Source of the DNA: Physocladia obscura
Lineage: Eukaryota > Chytridiomycota > Chytridiomycetes > Chytridiales > Chytriomycetaceae
NCBI GenBank assembly: GCA_027596945.1
Contig: JADGJH010000037.1
Coordinates: 8,067-39,271, forward strand
DNA: 31,205 nucleotides
Direction of reading: 5' to 3'
Shown: in pieces, positions 11,101 to 23,106 of the stretch
Layout: each line of letters begins with the position of its first letter
Position numbering within the stretch: the stretch's first letter is position 1
The notes under the pieces: model-generated
Told to the model about the DNA's origin: nothing
Seen by the model: only the letters and a program-made list of their open reading frames with translations
Database searches by the model: none
Position numbers and translations under genes: made by a program

Positions 11101-11436
11101 CAGCGAATCGTCAGATGATTGAACCAGATAATTTTCGATGCCGTCGGGGAAAAGATAAAACTCAAAGAGTGGAAACGAATAAAGTGTGGCAATCAGATCG
11201 ATGCAGCGCTTAAAGAGCGGCTTGACGGAGTTTGGATTTTCCGGCAAGGTTGCGGTAGTATTGGTTAAGCTAGCGGACGGTGCGCTTGAGCTCAGACTGG
11301 CGCTCAGACTAGCGGGGGTGTTGTTGATAATTGTAGGTTGGTTTACGCTTAGACTGCCCTTGCGTTGGAGAGCGGTCAGGCCGGGTGTTGCAGCGGTGGC
11401 ATTGCTTTTGCGGCGAGTTATTCCAAGTGAAGTCAT
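8199..11436 (-). CDS. CDC24: CDC24, Rho/Cdc42 guanine-nucleotide exchange factor, full length
   Basis: Activates Cdc42 at sites of polarised growth and is recruited by Bem1-type scaffolds through PB1-PB1 contact in yeasts. Exons (minus): 11436..11052, 10997..10771, 10718..10356, 10295..9954, 9908..8199; 1008 aa, with reading phase closing at every junction. Order: Ser/Thr-rich leader; CDC24-type CH domain (about 65-205) with VEVLWHTFKLG joined to APLCVIYNEL; DH (about 247-425) with VETERAYLFALEEL and SYLIKPVQRLMKYPMLLNEL; PH (about 440-570); a long Ser/Pro/Gln/Met linker holding a run of nine Asp; PB1 (about 920-1008) with FIKIRTHYDGE at the start and an acidic patch ending TDDDV. It lacks the intron that GEF-A and GEF-B share inside the DH region. 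It is probably the parental gene of the array. Confidence 0.93.
8938..8974. repeat. Asp-codon trinucleotide run within CDC24
   Basis: Interrupted GAT/GAC repeat (read on the minus strand) encoding the acidic stretch GDDDDDDDDD in the CDC24 linker. It is a simple coding repeat of the kind that varies in length between strains. Confidence 0.8.
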
Positions 11437-13047
11437 CTGATCCGATCTGATGATCCCTTTACTGTGATTGTTTGGTCCGTTGAGGCGTTGGGGTTTTCAA
11501 TGAATAAACAAAATATCCCAAATTGGATTTCGATTTGCGTCTTTTTCCCCTTGCATTCTTAATTGTCGCTGGTTATCAAAAATTTAATCAATCCTTTCAA
11601 ATATCTTTCAACAACTTCTCGCTTTTTTCTTTCTCTCTCTTTCTTCATTCATTTTCTCGTTATAAACAGCTATTTGAAATTTTTTTCCAAAATTTCAAGT
11701 AAGTTCTCAGTGAAAGAGTTCGTAATAATCAAACGCCCCGAAGGCCAAATCATCACTAAGCATATATCAAAAGATGGAATGTGCTGAATTTGATGTTGAA
11801 CAATAGTTTTCAACTTAAATTAATGGTGCCGCTGTTGTTAACGCTGTTTCTGAAGACATGCAGTTTTCAGAACCAAGAAATACTTCCAAACTACGCGATA
11901 TTTACTTCTATTGAAAACTGTAAATTCGGATAATTCTTTCAAATTTCGCAAAAATCCAAAATCGGCTATCCAACTCATAGTCTGAACTTTCAGCAACATG
12001 CTTTCAGAACAAAGAGTTGTCAATGAAACTAGAAAATCTGTAATAGTCCAAGACGAAGCTGAAAGGTCTGCCCATGAACAAAATCAAAAGTCCAGATGGT
12101 TTCTTACCCTTTTTGATTCGGCGGCACTAATCTGAAAATGTTCTTAAAAAAGGAAAGAGTTAAATGCTAGAAAAAAATTTGCCGGTGCTGACTGATTTTA
12201 ATCAAATTGATTATGGACTAGCAAATGTAATAGATACTATTATGGTTTAGTGGTGGACAATGTATTGTGCACGAACAAATCAAAGATAAATATATTCAAA
12301 ACAACAGCAATCATCTCGTATATGGGTAATTGTTGCATCATTCCCTGAGAAAAACTTTGGGAATCATTGATCAAGTTCAAATTTATTTCATCTATTTAAT
12401 TTACTTATTTGTTTATTATTTCTTTTTTTTTTGTTACACATTTTCCATGTTTTCCCACTCTCACAGAACAATTAAGTTAAAATTCGTGGCTGATAACTAG
12501 TGGATTTATTGTATGAATGTGTTCTTAGTAAGCTTGTCAGCCGATAAATTCAAAAATTCAAAAATCATAGAAATCTAGAATGGATGAAGACGATTGATTT
12601 GGAAAAGAATAAATCGCAACACAATTTGAAAATATTTGTAGCTTTAAAATGTGAAGAGCTTCAACCAATATCAATACAGATAAGATTTCCGTAATTTTTA
12701 TGGAATTCAATAGGAAGCAGTGGGGATGATGAGTTTGAGTACACTATCACCTAATTGGGCTCCCAAATGGATCTTAATATTATGTCTCTGTTTCCAAGAT
12801 CTGCAAATTTGTATACATCACACAGAAGGGAATATCAACAGGAAGAAATTTTCAGTACTTACCCCTTCTTCCAGTGATCAAAATTATCTATACAAAAACC
12901 AATTTATTGCTTTATTGTTTGCTACCTCCAAGCAACAACAAAATATTCTTTTTAAGATGAACTGTGTTAGTTGTTTCGCGGTGCCAATGATAATTTACCT
13001 GCCAATCCAAATCCAATTTCTCACTCAGAAAAAAAAAATAAAGTTTG
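11437..13047. other. AT-rich intergenic region, no gene identified
   Basis: About 1.6 kb between the CDC24 start and the TRS120 stop, both on the minus strand. It should contain the CDC24 promoter on the left and the TRS120 3' UTR on the right; plus-strand TTTATT at 12903-12908 and 12911-12916 are candidate minus-strand AATAAA signals about 130-145 nt past the TRS120 stop. Open frames here (for example 12720-13211, plus) show no domain, signal or coding-like composition. I found no RNA gene. Confidence 0.5.
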
Positions 13048-16000
13048 TCACACAACCTCAAAAATCAACACATCACGAGCCCAAAAAATTGATCCAGCAG
13101 AGCCAACAAGACCCAGTGCCACTGCATCAATTTCTTTATCCCTTTTGCTTTTTTTGGTTGGCATATTTTGTGGGTCACCAATCCTGCCAACTTCTTCTGC
13201 ATGAGCTATAAGTGTGTATACTCCTCGTGACAAGAACATAAATGGCACACAGTGGCTTGCAGAGCCGCCACAAGGGTGAAGTAATGATGGAATCGGTGAC
13301 TCTAACGTACCCGAATATATCACTCGGCCTTTGCAGCTGGTATCGACGGCATTGTTGTCAAAATGCAATGAATCCAAAAGCCCGAATATTGGCTGAACAC
13401 GGAAACACAAAGCAATTGGTTCGTCTGATAACATCCCAAATATTGAGTTGATTCTATTTAGCAAGAAAAAAGAAAAAAAAGAAAAAAAAATACAAACGGC
13501 GATTGTTGACGAGATTCCAGTTTACTGCAACAAACTCATTCACTTTTATCTTATATCGACCATCCTGCAATGTTAATTCTGAATCAAACATTTTCGGCAT
13601 AGATTGCAATGCAGAATTCACCACAACACCCTCCCAACCACCAACTTGAGCAATAAATGAAACTTCTTCCTGAATAACTGCATCGATCATTGTCTCACCA
13701 ACTAAGTTCAGCTCTCTCATCCCCAATAATCGCCCGACGCGACCACGGCCGCAAGACCATCTCACTACAACGCGGCCATAGCTTCCAACAATTCCATCCA
13801 CACTAGATCCCCCACAAACAAGATCAGATTCATATTCCCCAGTTTCCGGATTTGTTAAAGGGCTTCCTCCAACGCCCAATCCCACTAGCGCTTCACGAAG
13901 CCAGAAAGCTAATCTTCGCAATCGATCTTCTGAGTAATTAAGTTTTTCAGATCTGCCAACAACGAATTGTTTCCAAGTAGGAAGTGGAATTGGCTTTTGC
14001 GTTTGTGATTTTTCCAAGAAAACACGCTTAATTGGCAAAATAACTCTTTTGTCGAGATTAGGCCCAGAGAAAGAAAATACAATGAAATTCGGTTCACCTT
14101 TTTGTTGCACCAGGATACAAATGCGTGGTAATAGTTGTAACAGGCTGTGAGTCAGTTTTGCCATCTGCAAAGAAAAAACTCAGAATTCTATAGCGTAATT
14201 ATTTACACAAGCAAACCATCATAAATATCGAATGAAACATCAAATGGAATCCCAAGGACATTTTGCAAATCAAGAGAAAGGAGAAAATGATTTGAATTCA
14301 ATCGTCGTCCACTTTTGAGATTGTTGGAAGAAGGGTCTGGCAACTCATAAGATAATTCAGAGTAATCTACAACCAAATCTTCCAATGACATTGCTCGAGA
14401 TATTTCTTGATCTTCAACATGAACAGCTGCTTCTCGATTATTGACATGAAAAACAGAAATATTGTGAATAGCAACAGGCTTTGTTACAGTAAGCATCACC
14501 GGAACCAGAACTTGTCGAGCATAAAACAGCGATGCTGGATCATCGAGTGAATAATCCACATTTCCATATTCAAAAACAATTATTCCCCCAGAACTGACAA
14601 TATGATTAGAGAAGATAAAATGAAATAATTGATTATTTTAACTTTACCATTTAGGTTTTCCAAAAACACCAATGTGTACGGTGGCGATTCCACCTGGTTG
14701 TAAGTTCAATTCAATTTTTTCTAGAGTTTTAGGAGAAGCAATTCGCGCAAAATATGAAGCACCCCTTCCAATAGAATTGGAATCCCCATTAACATTTTCA
14801 AGCCATAATGCGCGTAGATGGTAATTATAAACATCTCGTTCATAAACATCCTCTAATCTTTCAATTGCATCGGATGGCAGAGAATCTTCGGAGTCAATAT
14901 TTTCGACAAAAGAGACACGAAAATAGTTGATTGGAATAGTCCCAATATTTTCCAATTCTAACGTAAATCGCGACCTGAAGTAAACAATCAGCAGAGAAGA
15001 TTCAATTGGGAACTTTCCAACCTCTCTCCTTCGTAAACCATTATTGCACCCAGAGTGATACCAGGGCCTTTTACGACATTCAGCAAAGGTTGGGCAGGAA
15101 TCACTTCCATTGATATTGCCCAAGATCTAGGTTAAATTAAAAATTCAGTAAAAATTATCATTTCCAAAAAACAAACCGGTCAGGTCCGAGAACTTTTACA
15201 TGTTCACTGGGGTTTCCAATTCCAAAATGAACTGGAATTTTTCCAAACCGGCTAATGTCATCTTGTTTTTTCCGCTTGCCGTCCTTTGTTTTTCTTTTTG
15301 GATCATCCAATGCTTTTTGAATCGGGTAAATTTCTTCCTCCAAACACCCGCCAAACATTTTAATAGTTACACCGTGAATATTCAAAGTTCCAGATTCCAG
15401 AGGAATTCCAAACACACGGACACTGTGATTGCGTGACAACGGCGGAATCGCAGTTGCAACAGTATGGGACTTGAATGCAATCCCAGATGTTCTGTGAAAT
15501 AAAAACATGCTTAGTCAAAATTTTTAAAGTAAATTTAAAAATGTACGTTAAAATAACGCTTTTCAGATCTAATTCGAAAGCAAAAGGATTCGCCATAACT
15601 AGATCAACGTATATCAGCTCGTTGGCGACTAACGAAATTTTTTCTTTTCTTCCTTTTATCGCAGTTGGATTGAATAAGAAGAGTTCCTTTGGAACAATTT
15701 TCGCATCGCTTGAGGTACTAAGCCAGCTTACTGGATGAGTTAATGGAACTAGTCGCTGCGGTTGCCTGGAAGTTGCTTGGTGAGTATTTTAATTGACGAA
15801 GAAGAAAAATTAAGTGAATACCCCACAACTTCCAGCTTTCGCAAAATCGGTATTCCAGCGACACCTCCAGCAATACCGCGTACCATAACTGGTATAATTT
15901 TTGAATTATTTCCCATATTGTGCTCTAAGACTTTTCGTGTTGATTCAGAGAGATTTACTGGTTGATCCAAGTGAGCCGACGCTGCCACAGTTTTTAACAT

Positions 16001-18932
16001 GACAGCTTCTAAATGGTCTGCAAGATCATGCTGATCAGCAGGAGGTAAATGACGCTTAAGGCGCCGGAGAAGACGAATAATGAAATATATTGCATAGGGG
16101 TTGTCTAACGTTTGGAAAAATATTAAGGGTTGGTTCAAAAACATTTAAAATAGCCAACCGTCCACAACTTCTGCAACTTGAATGCATTCTTTCAAAACTT
16201 GAATTTGAAGAGCTGGCCAGCCATATCTGAGCCGTAAAACTTTCTTTGCAGCAGGTTTCGAGAGACCAGCCGCCATTGCAGCTAAGTTTTTTAAAGAAAC
16301 AGTTCTAACTCGAGAATTTGCAATATCGAGCGGTGTCTCTGCGGCAGAAGAAGTTTTACGAGTTGCATCGGCTTTCAAGTCACTGTCATTGTCGAATTCA
16401 TCAAGCCATTCTTCTTCATCATCAGAAAAGGTTGGCTGCAAAAAGCCAGAAAGTGATACTCGAGTTCTGTAAGCTAAAATAAAAAACATTAAAGGAAAAA
16501 TTTTGTGACTGAAAAATAACCTCTGATTTGCAATCCTAAAACCTCACAGACACGTTTATAACACTGGATTACACCATTCGGTGGACTCCTTCCAAGTAAT
16601 TCATCGAGTCCAAATGCAATATTATTTTCCACTGTGTCAACTTTTCCTGTAACACTGTCTTGTTCTGTAACAAATTTCATCGAGCTTTTCAGCTCCCCTT
16701 CTTCCAAATTAATCGTCGATTCACGTTTCCACGCGTCTATCATACGTATTCCATCTTCAATAGATGAAAGTTTGCCGCTTTTACTCGCGGATACGACAGC
16801 TGCCAATCCATTGAATCCGCTAGGTCGAAGTGTTCCCGCGACGGCAAGATTCATCTGTCGTAAGAAAAACGCATGTTTTCTTCTGAAACCAATACTTCCA
16901 TAAACTGCAGCGATATTTGCGAATGCCCAAACTCGATCGGAGAGAGCTAAAAACTCAATATTTTGTAATAAAATCTGGCACGCTTTTACAAGCCAAGAGT
17001 TAACATCGATTTTTGAAACGCCAATTCCATTATTGAAAACAATTTCGTTTGATGATCCTGGGTTCGTTGATGCGTTTGCTTCAGTTTGCACAGAATTTGG
17101 ACTGCCAGCAGTTCTGCCTGGCCCGGCTGTAGGAGGATATGCTGACTTTCCAACTGATGTTGGTGTGCTACTACCACCGCCGCCAACACCAATGCTAGTA
17201 CCGGCCATACTCTTTTCTCCACCACCATCCTCACCTACAATTAAGTTGCTCGAAGAAAACAATGTGAAGCTCAGTCCTGCTCCATTGACCAGGTATTCGG
17301 AGAATGAAAATCTGTTCATTTCGCGTAGCATTCTTGCCATTCGCAAACAAACTGAAACTGGCAAAAAAGGAATAGCACTGCCACCGACGCCGATTGAAGC
17401 TGCTGCATTCGCTCGTTCGTAAATTTGTAAAATTAGGCGATGCCTGTCACTTGTTTCGGCAAGAAAAGTTCGCAACGGCAAGGAAGTCAAGAGAACAGGA
17501 GAGTTGAGAATGAATTTTGCTGTTGGTTGATGATGTATAACCGAAATAGGCTGTAAATTTTCTGACTGTGTGCTCTGGTTTGACAGTGGCTTTGGTGAAA
17601 ATCATTCAGCAACAAAAAACAATTAAGAGTTTTGTGCTTCAATACCCCAATTCCAGATTTGTTAAGGAGATGCAATAGTATTGCAGCTTGATACGATTCT
17701 AACGCAGCAGCCCACCAAAGGAAATCACCATTTTGCTTCATTAACTCGATACAAGTTTGATAACTAGGAAAAATAACGAAAGAGTAAATAAATAAAAAAC
17801 AGCCATTGACATAATTGTTCAAATTACGATTGAAGGGCAATATCCAAACGTCCAGCCATAAGAAAAATGTCTGTCGTCAACTTGAGGGCACGAGCTGGTG
17901 TCCTCTTTTTATTTCGTTCGGCTGCGGCAGCACTGGCAGCAACAATAGCAGGGGACTGTGTTATCGAATCTGCAATCGCAGACGCCAAAGAGTTTGTGGA
18001 GCCATGTGGAAAATTTGCTGATGAAGAATTCGAAAGAGATCCAGCATGATATTTTGGCGGAGTCGGGCCTGATATTACGGGACGCGATTCAATTTGTTTC
18101 ACCTTAACAAATTGGAATAAGGCATATAATCCAAAAAAAATGCGGAATGTAATACCAAAATAGAAAAGGCACGGAGAATTTCAGTTGTGAAAACTGTCAT
18201 TGCTGATGCGAGATGATCAGAAATTTGACCCACGTTGGGTACACAAAAGACTGCAGGTATGGATATTAATTTTTCTGGAGGATTAAATAGCAAGCATCGC
18301 GTAACAAGCGTTGATGGATACTGATGTTTGAAAAACCAAAGAAGTGTAAAAACTAGTGACTAAAGTCGAAAAAAATTATGCTACCCGCTTGCAAATTTCA
18401 GTGAAAGAATCTGCCGCATTTGTTACGGATATTCCATCTGCGATCCCAATTACTCCCATAATTCGAAGATGTGGAGTGAAGTTTTCCAGAAAAACGTGAT
18501 CTTCGTTTGCAGCAGAGGTGGTTACGTCAAAGAAAACACATCCAGAATGCCACATAGTTTCTGAGGATGCGTAGGTTACATTGATGATTAGTTTAAACCA
18601 AAAAATCAACAGCACTCATTCAAAATACGCAACTATTTGCAGTATGTGTATTTTCGGGCGATAGATTACTGCGCATGTCTGAAGGGGTCGCATCGCGCAC
18701 GGAAACTACGCTAAACTGGCGCACGAGATCTACGTTGCGCCGGAATGCCGCCGCAATAACTGGCACGAATCCTGTTCATTTGCAATATTACATGTCAGAA
18801 AATTCGGCAAAAACTATCTATCTACTTACGGCCAGTCGCATCCGTTCCGGAAACGGGAACTACCAGAATTCGGATTCGCGCAGGCGCCAGCAATGGAAAA
18901 ACAACGTCAGATCCAGTTTCGCTGTCGTCCAT
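13048..18932 (-). CDS. TRS120: TRAPPII subunit TRS120 / TRAPPC9 homologue
   Basis: Large subunit of the TRAPPII complex, which activates Rab11/Ypt31-type GTPases at the late Golgi. Seventeen exons (minus): 18932..18830, 18771..18634, 18560..18385, 18320..18156, 18102..17828, 17763..17646, 17589..16521, 16473..16159, 16104..15822, 15726..15547, 15491..15177, 15126..15022, 14974..14648, 14593..14217, 14164..14098, 14045..13494, 13453..13048; 1656 aa, longer than yeast Trs120 (about 1290) mainly through low-complexity inserts. Family marks: N-terminal ARIRILVVPV, then MGVIGIADG, GDFLWWAAALESYQAA in the helical middle, LVMANPFAFELDL and TSGIAFKSHT starting the Ig-like beta region, and a C-terminal GGSASHCVPFMFLSRGVYTL. 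Junctions close in frame throughout, but the donors at 18633 (GTTGCG) and 15821, and the acceptor at 15727, are my least certain choices. It starts 59 bp from the divergent carboxypeptidase. Confidence 0.87.
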
Positions 18933-18991
18933 TCAATTTTCAAATTAAATCGGCGTGTTTTTTTTTTCCAAATGTCAACGTAAATCAAGAG
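18933..18991. promoter_or_regulatory. 59-bp divergent promoter gap, TRS120 / carboxypeptidase
   Basis: The two ATGs are divergent and separated by only 59 bp, including an 11-T run (18958-18968) and AT-rich sequence. Core promoter elements for both genes must be packed here or extend into the first exons; no TATA box is obvious. Confidence 0.6.
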
Positions 18992-20828
18992 ATGTGCCAA
19001 TTGTTGAAGTCAAACCGATCACTTATAGTATTATTAGCAGTTTTTTCGACAATTATTGAAGCCACTCCTCAGTTTTCTTGTCTTTCAGCTGTTCCCAAAA
19101 ATTTCAAAAATGGTATATCAGTTCAGCCTCCTTTCTCTTCGTTTAATCTGATGGTTGACAGCTTCCAGTTATTTGGTGGAAAGCATTCCAAATATAACAG
19201 CTTCTATAATGGACAGTACTAATCTACAATATGCCGGATATATACCAATAAATGACGGAGAAAATGTTGAAAGCTTGTTTTTCTGGTATTTCACTTCTTC
19301 GAAATTTAATTCTGAAGATCTAGTTGTTTGGTTAAATGGCGGTCCTGGGTGGTAAAAATGAAATTCAATTTTAGTTGCAACTTGTTAAACATTAAATTCA
19401 GCTCTTCAATATTTGGCAGCTTCATTGAAAATGGACCCGTTCGAATCACATCTGATGGCAGTTTAGAAGCCAATCCAAACAGTTGGCATCACCAAGCAAA
19501 CATAATTTACAGTGAGTTGCTAAATTTTAAATCTGTGTTTGTTTGTGTTTTTGTTGTTCATGGCATAGTTGAATGCAGTTGATCAACCGCTCGGAACTGG
19601 ATTTTCCGTGAACCTTGAGCCTCTAGATAGTCCATCAAATGAATATCAAGTTGGATCACAGTTTGTTGCTTTTCTCAATGGATTTTATGCAACTTTTCCG
19701 GAAACACGTAATTGGAATTTATATTTGGCAGGGGAATCCTATGCTGGCACATATATTCCATATATCTCTGGTGCAATCAATAATTGCGGATTAGTAGGAG
19801 GATTAAAGGCATTTGACAGTTTTTGCCAAACGATATTTTGACATTGTTTATAGGTAAATTTAAAAGGTATCAGCATTGGAGACGGTCTAATTGATCCATC
19901 AATTCAAATATCTCCACAAAGTAAGAAATTTTAAAAATGTGGTGATATAACCATACTTTTGTAAACCCGCATAAGGCATACAAAATAAATTGGAGTATTT
20001 GGACACAATCAATTTCTTCAAAGACAAACCGCAATTACTACCAATTGTCGCAAACGTCGAAAATACTTGCATGACTGGAGTCACAGATTGTGAAAATTGG
20101 CCACAATATCCATTTCAATGCAATCTCATGAATATTTTAAATGTATGGTATCAGAGTAATACAACACAGTCTGATGCGAAAAATTGTTTTGATCCTTACA
20201 ATATTATTTTGATCGCACCGTGTGGACAAGATAGCTACTGGAAAGACGAAAATCATCTGGCCAGTTATCTCAACGTAAGAGGGATTTAAAAAATGACTGA
20301 AAACAGATAGGAAATTAAGTCAGAAAATTAAAAACTTGCAGAAACCTGAAGTTCGTGCAGCAATTCATGTTGATCCATTCCTGAAGAATACTCGTCCGGA
20401 GTATGAATGGTCAGAATGTCGTAAAATCACAATCTCAACGTTTTCAGACGAATTTTTAGGTTTTTCAAGTGGCGCTTCATTCTTTGGACAATTGATTGAA
20501 AATCGTGTGAAAATTATTATTTATAATGGGGACAACGATTATTTAATTGATTTCATTGGAGTCGAAGCTGTCTTGGATGACTTAGTGTGAGTTCTTTATT
20601 TATTTTATTATTGGTTCGCTAAAAAATGCCAAAAGATGGGGTGGTGAGATAGGGTTTCAAAATCAATCAAAACCATGGATTGTGGACTCTGTTTATTCCG
20701 GTCAGTATATATCAGAAAGAGGGCTGACATATATACGAGTTCTTGGTGCTGGTCATATGGTAAACGCCGATCAACCAACTCTCGGATCATCAATTTTAAA
20801 GCTGCTATTGAAAAAAGATATAAATTAA
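18992..20828 (+). CDS. Serine carboxypeptidase (peptidase family S10)
   Basis: Secretory or vacuolar exopeptidase that removes C-terminal residues. Exons: 18992..19112, 19162..19351, 19402..19511, 19579..19793, 19854..19920, 19976..20274, 20342..20586, 20636..20828; 479 aa, normal for the family. An N-terminal hydrophobic stretch (SLIVLLAVFSTIIEA) looks like a signal peptide; the upstream in-frame ATG at 18893 would bury it and overlap TRS120. Splicing restores LNGGPGCSS, IDQPLGTGFS and the nucleophile motif GESYAGTYIPYIS. The catalytic Asp is expected in YNGDNDYLID and the His is in GAGHMVNADQP. The family usually has Pro after GAGHMV, here Asn. All three catalytic residues are present, so the enzyme should be active. 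I cannot tell CPY-like from KEX1-like; no C-terminal transmembrane helix is seen, which disfavours KEX1. Confidence 0.92.
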
Positions 20829-23106
20829 AATTATTTTAATGTATACATTCTTGCTCCCCCTTTTTGCTTCAGAAAAACCCAAGTATCATGGCAATGGCCA
20901 AACTCACAGCTAATCACGCTGTTATTGTGATCTTGCAAATTGAAGCACTTACAAATTTCCTTTGTCATATATCATACCCAAATCACCTTAGAGACTTCAT
21001 CCTACAGTTCAATCAAAACAGTGGCAATCAGCACAATCTTTGACTGTGTTCTTCACCATATCCATGACCACTTCAAACACTTGCTCAATTTGGATACTCA
21101 CCACTTGAACAAACAAAAACTGGCACAATTTTGCAATAGTTTTACAGACCTGAGCCAGGCTCGCATCATGACTTGTACCTTCTTTTGCAAAAGCTGTTTG
21201 CCGGGCCTCTGACACTCAACTTCAACAGCTGTCAGTTTGTGATTTACGGAGACCCTGCATAGGGATTAAAGGATTGGGTCATATGCCCTTTTAAAGGGTC
21301 TCAGTTGACACCAGAGCAGGAGGAATTAAATGAGGCAGTGAGCACTGTTCAAGTGTCTGTTGAATGAGTATTTGAATATGTGATTGCACATTGAGTATTT
21401 GTGGAGTTTCACAAACACAAAAAGCTCTGGTTGTAGCCTGTTGGGAGTTGCAGTGCTACTGGCAAATATTTTGACTTGTTTTAGAAGTGGAAATGAGGTT
21501 TCTCAGTCTTTTGAGGTTGCTCCCTTTTTGGGGAATATTTACATACTTCGCCTTTTAAATAAAAATCACATTTTGTTATAATCTTATAAAGTATACTTTT
21601 ATTCCCACCAATTCACTCTCAATTAGCAATACAATTACCTAATCAATGTTACCTAACATTACTCATGGCTTTTTCCCCATAAGAGCTTGCATTATCATTT
21701 GAAACTGTTTCACCTGAAACTTGATTCTTCTCTCATCCAACTTCAACTCCTTTCCTGCCTCTTTTCCTTCAAATCCAGCTCCCTTGCTTGCCTCAACTTC
21801 TGCAACTTCAGCCATTTGCCCTCAACTTCCTTTTTTCAGCATCTCAGCTCATGATTTTCCTGTGGCTCCATGTGTGCCTTATAGGGCTTGACATTGATGA
21901 TATTTTTGAGGAGGGCAATTTTGCCACAAACATTGAAGCAAAAGGCTCACTTTCTAGTTCAACTAGTGGTGGATTCTTCAATGTTCTGGATGTCCTCAGC
22001 ATTGCTCTGAGACTTGGCTATGTCATTGCCCCCATCAGCAGTGCTATAGATGTGCTTTTGGAGTACTTGGGGTGGATTGCCCCCATCAGCAGTGCTATAG
22101 ATGTGCTTTTGGAGTACTTGGGGTGGATTGCGGCATGCTTGGTTGTGAGGACAAAGGAAAGAAATTTATTTCCTGTGGGAAAAATCAGAATGCCAAATTT
22201 TCTTTTGGTCACCACACAAAAAAATGAATGAAAGAAATTTAAATTTTTCAATTGTAAAACCTTTCTAATGTAAGATTCAACTGTGCTGAAGCTTTTTATT
22301 TGCTAAGTCAGCAAAACTACTCAAAATATGCAATGGCTATTTATGTTAAGTTAATTACTCTTTCTACATGTTTGTCTAGGTATTATGTTTTATACATTAC
22401 ACCCCTTGTTTTAAATATATATAAAAACTATTTATGTATTTTATTTGCAAAAATTCTGTCATTTCTATGTTCATCTTGAATTTCAAAAAACAAATGTCTT
22501 TTACATCCACATAGACGACCATATAAACCTTTTGCTTAAATTTTGTTTGTAACAGACAAAAAGGGTTTACTAAAGACTGTTTTCTACATTTTTTTTAAAC
22601 ATGAAATTGAGTGATGATAGCAGTTTCTTTTAGTTTGCTTGAGTTCATAAAGACTCTTCAGTTGCATAAGCGGTTACCGCACCCAAGTGATGGTTTAATC
22701 TTGATTGGTTTATCCAACTTGCTATGAAGGCAAGGTTACAGAGTGGTAATATTCACTTCAAATTTTGCTATCCTTAAAGCCAAGTTGTCAGAGATAATAT
22801 ATTTTTGCATACTAAAGCTGTTGAGTAAAATATTTGTAAATATCCATTATTTTTTAACATGATATTATATTGGATACAGGAATATTATTTCGCACTTAAA
22901 TTTCCTTCATATTCTGTAAGAAAAAATTCAAGATAAAAAATTTACTTTCTCTTCAATTCCATTCCTACTCACAACTCACTCTTTGGACAAACAAACAGAC
23001 ACAACAATTCAAACTGAAAACTCAAAATTCACATCTCAGCAAGAAGGTGGAAATGGGGAGAAAGAAAAAAGAAAGTAAACAAGAAACAAAATTTGGGAAA
23101 ACAAAA
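20829..23106. other. Gene-poor convergent region with possible decayed element
   Basis: About 2.3 kb between the convergent carboxypeptidase and LRR gene. The stretch 20880-22250 differs in texture from the AT-rich spacer: it has fewer A/T runs and several short, coding-like but interrupted frames. Examples are minus-strand 21009-21215, minus-strand 21677-21820 (an Ala/Glu/Lys-rich frame ending in KELKLDERRIKFQVKQF and then stop), and plus 21788-22231. None matches a family I recognise. Terminal inverted repeats, a target-site duplication or a transposase motif were not found by eye. A plus-strand AATAAA at 21558-21563 is far for the carboxypeptidase. The part after 22250 is plain AT-rich spacer. 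Confidence 0.4.
22025..22126. repeat. Perfect 51-bp tandem duplication
   Basis: Two adjacent identical 51-bp units (22025-22075 and 22076-22126), followed by the first five bases of a third. The unit is a multiple of three, so it repeats 17 residues (IAPISSAIDVLLEYLGW) in the plus-strand frame at 21788-22231, and 17 residues in an overlapping minus frame. Identity of the copies implies a recent duplication. Confidence 0.95.

Noticed and set aside
12720..13211. 163-codon plus-strand frame between CDC24 and TRS120
   Set aside because: No recognisable domain, composition like spacer, and its end overlaps the well-supported last exon of TRS120 on the other strand.
16986..17422. Open frames in both strands inside TRS120 exon 7
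   Set aside because: They are shadows of the coding frame, which contains Gly/Ser/Pro-rich insertions; only the minus frame continues through both flanking introns.
21788..22231. 147-codon plus-strand frame containing the 17-residue tandem repeat, as a real gene
   Set aside because: No domain or signal was recognised, the surrounding sequence is broken in all frames, and minus-strand frames look equally coding-like. It is reported only as part of a possible relic.
22655..22745. tRNA-like A-box (TTGCATAAGCGG) and B-box (GGTTTAATCTT) sequences, suggesting a tRNA or SINE head
   Set aside because: The two boxes are only about 18 nt apart, too close for a tRNA or typical SINE promoter, and no acceptor or anticodon stem can be paired.
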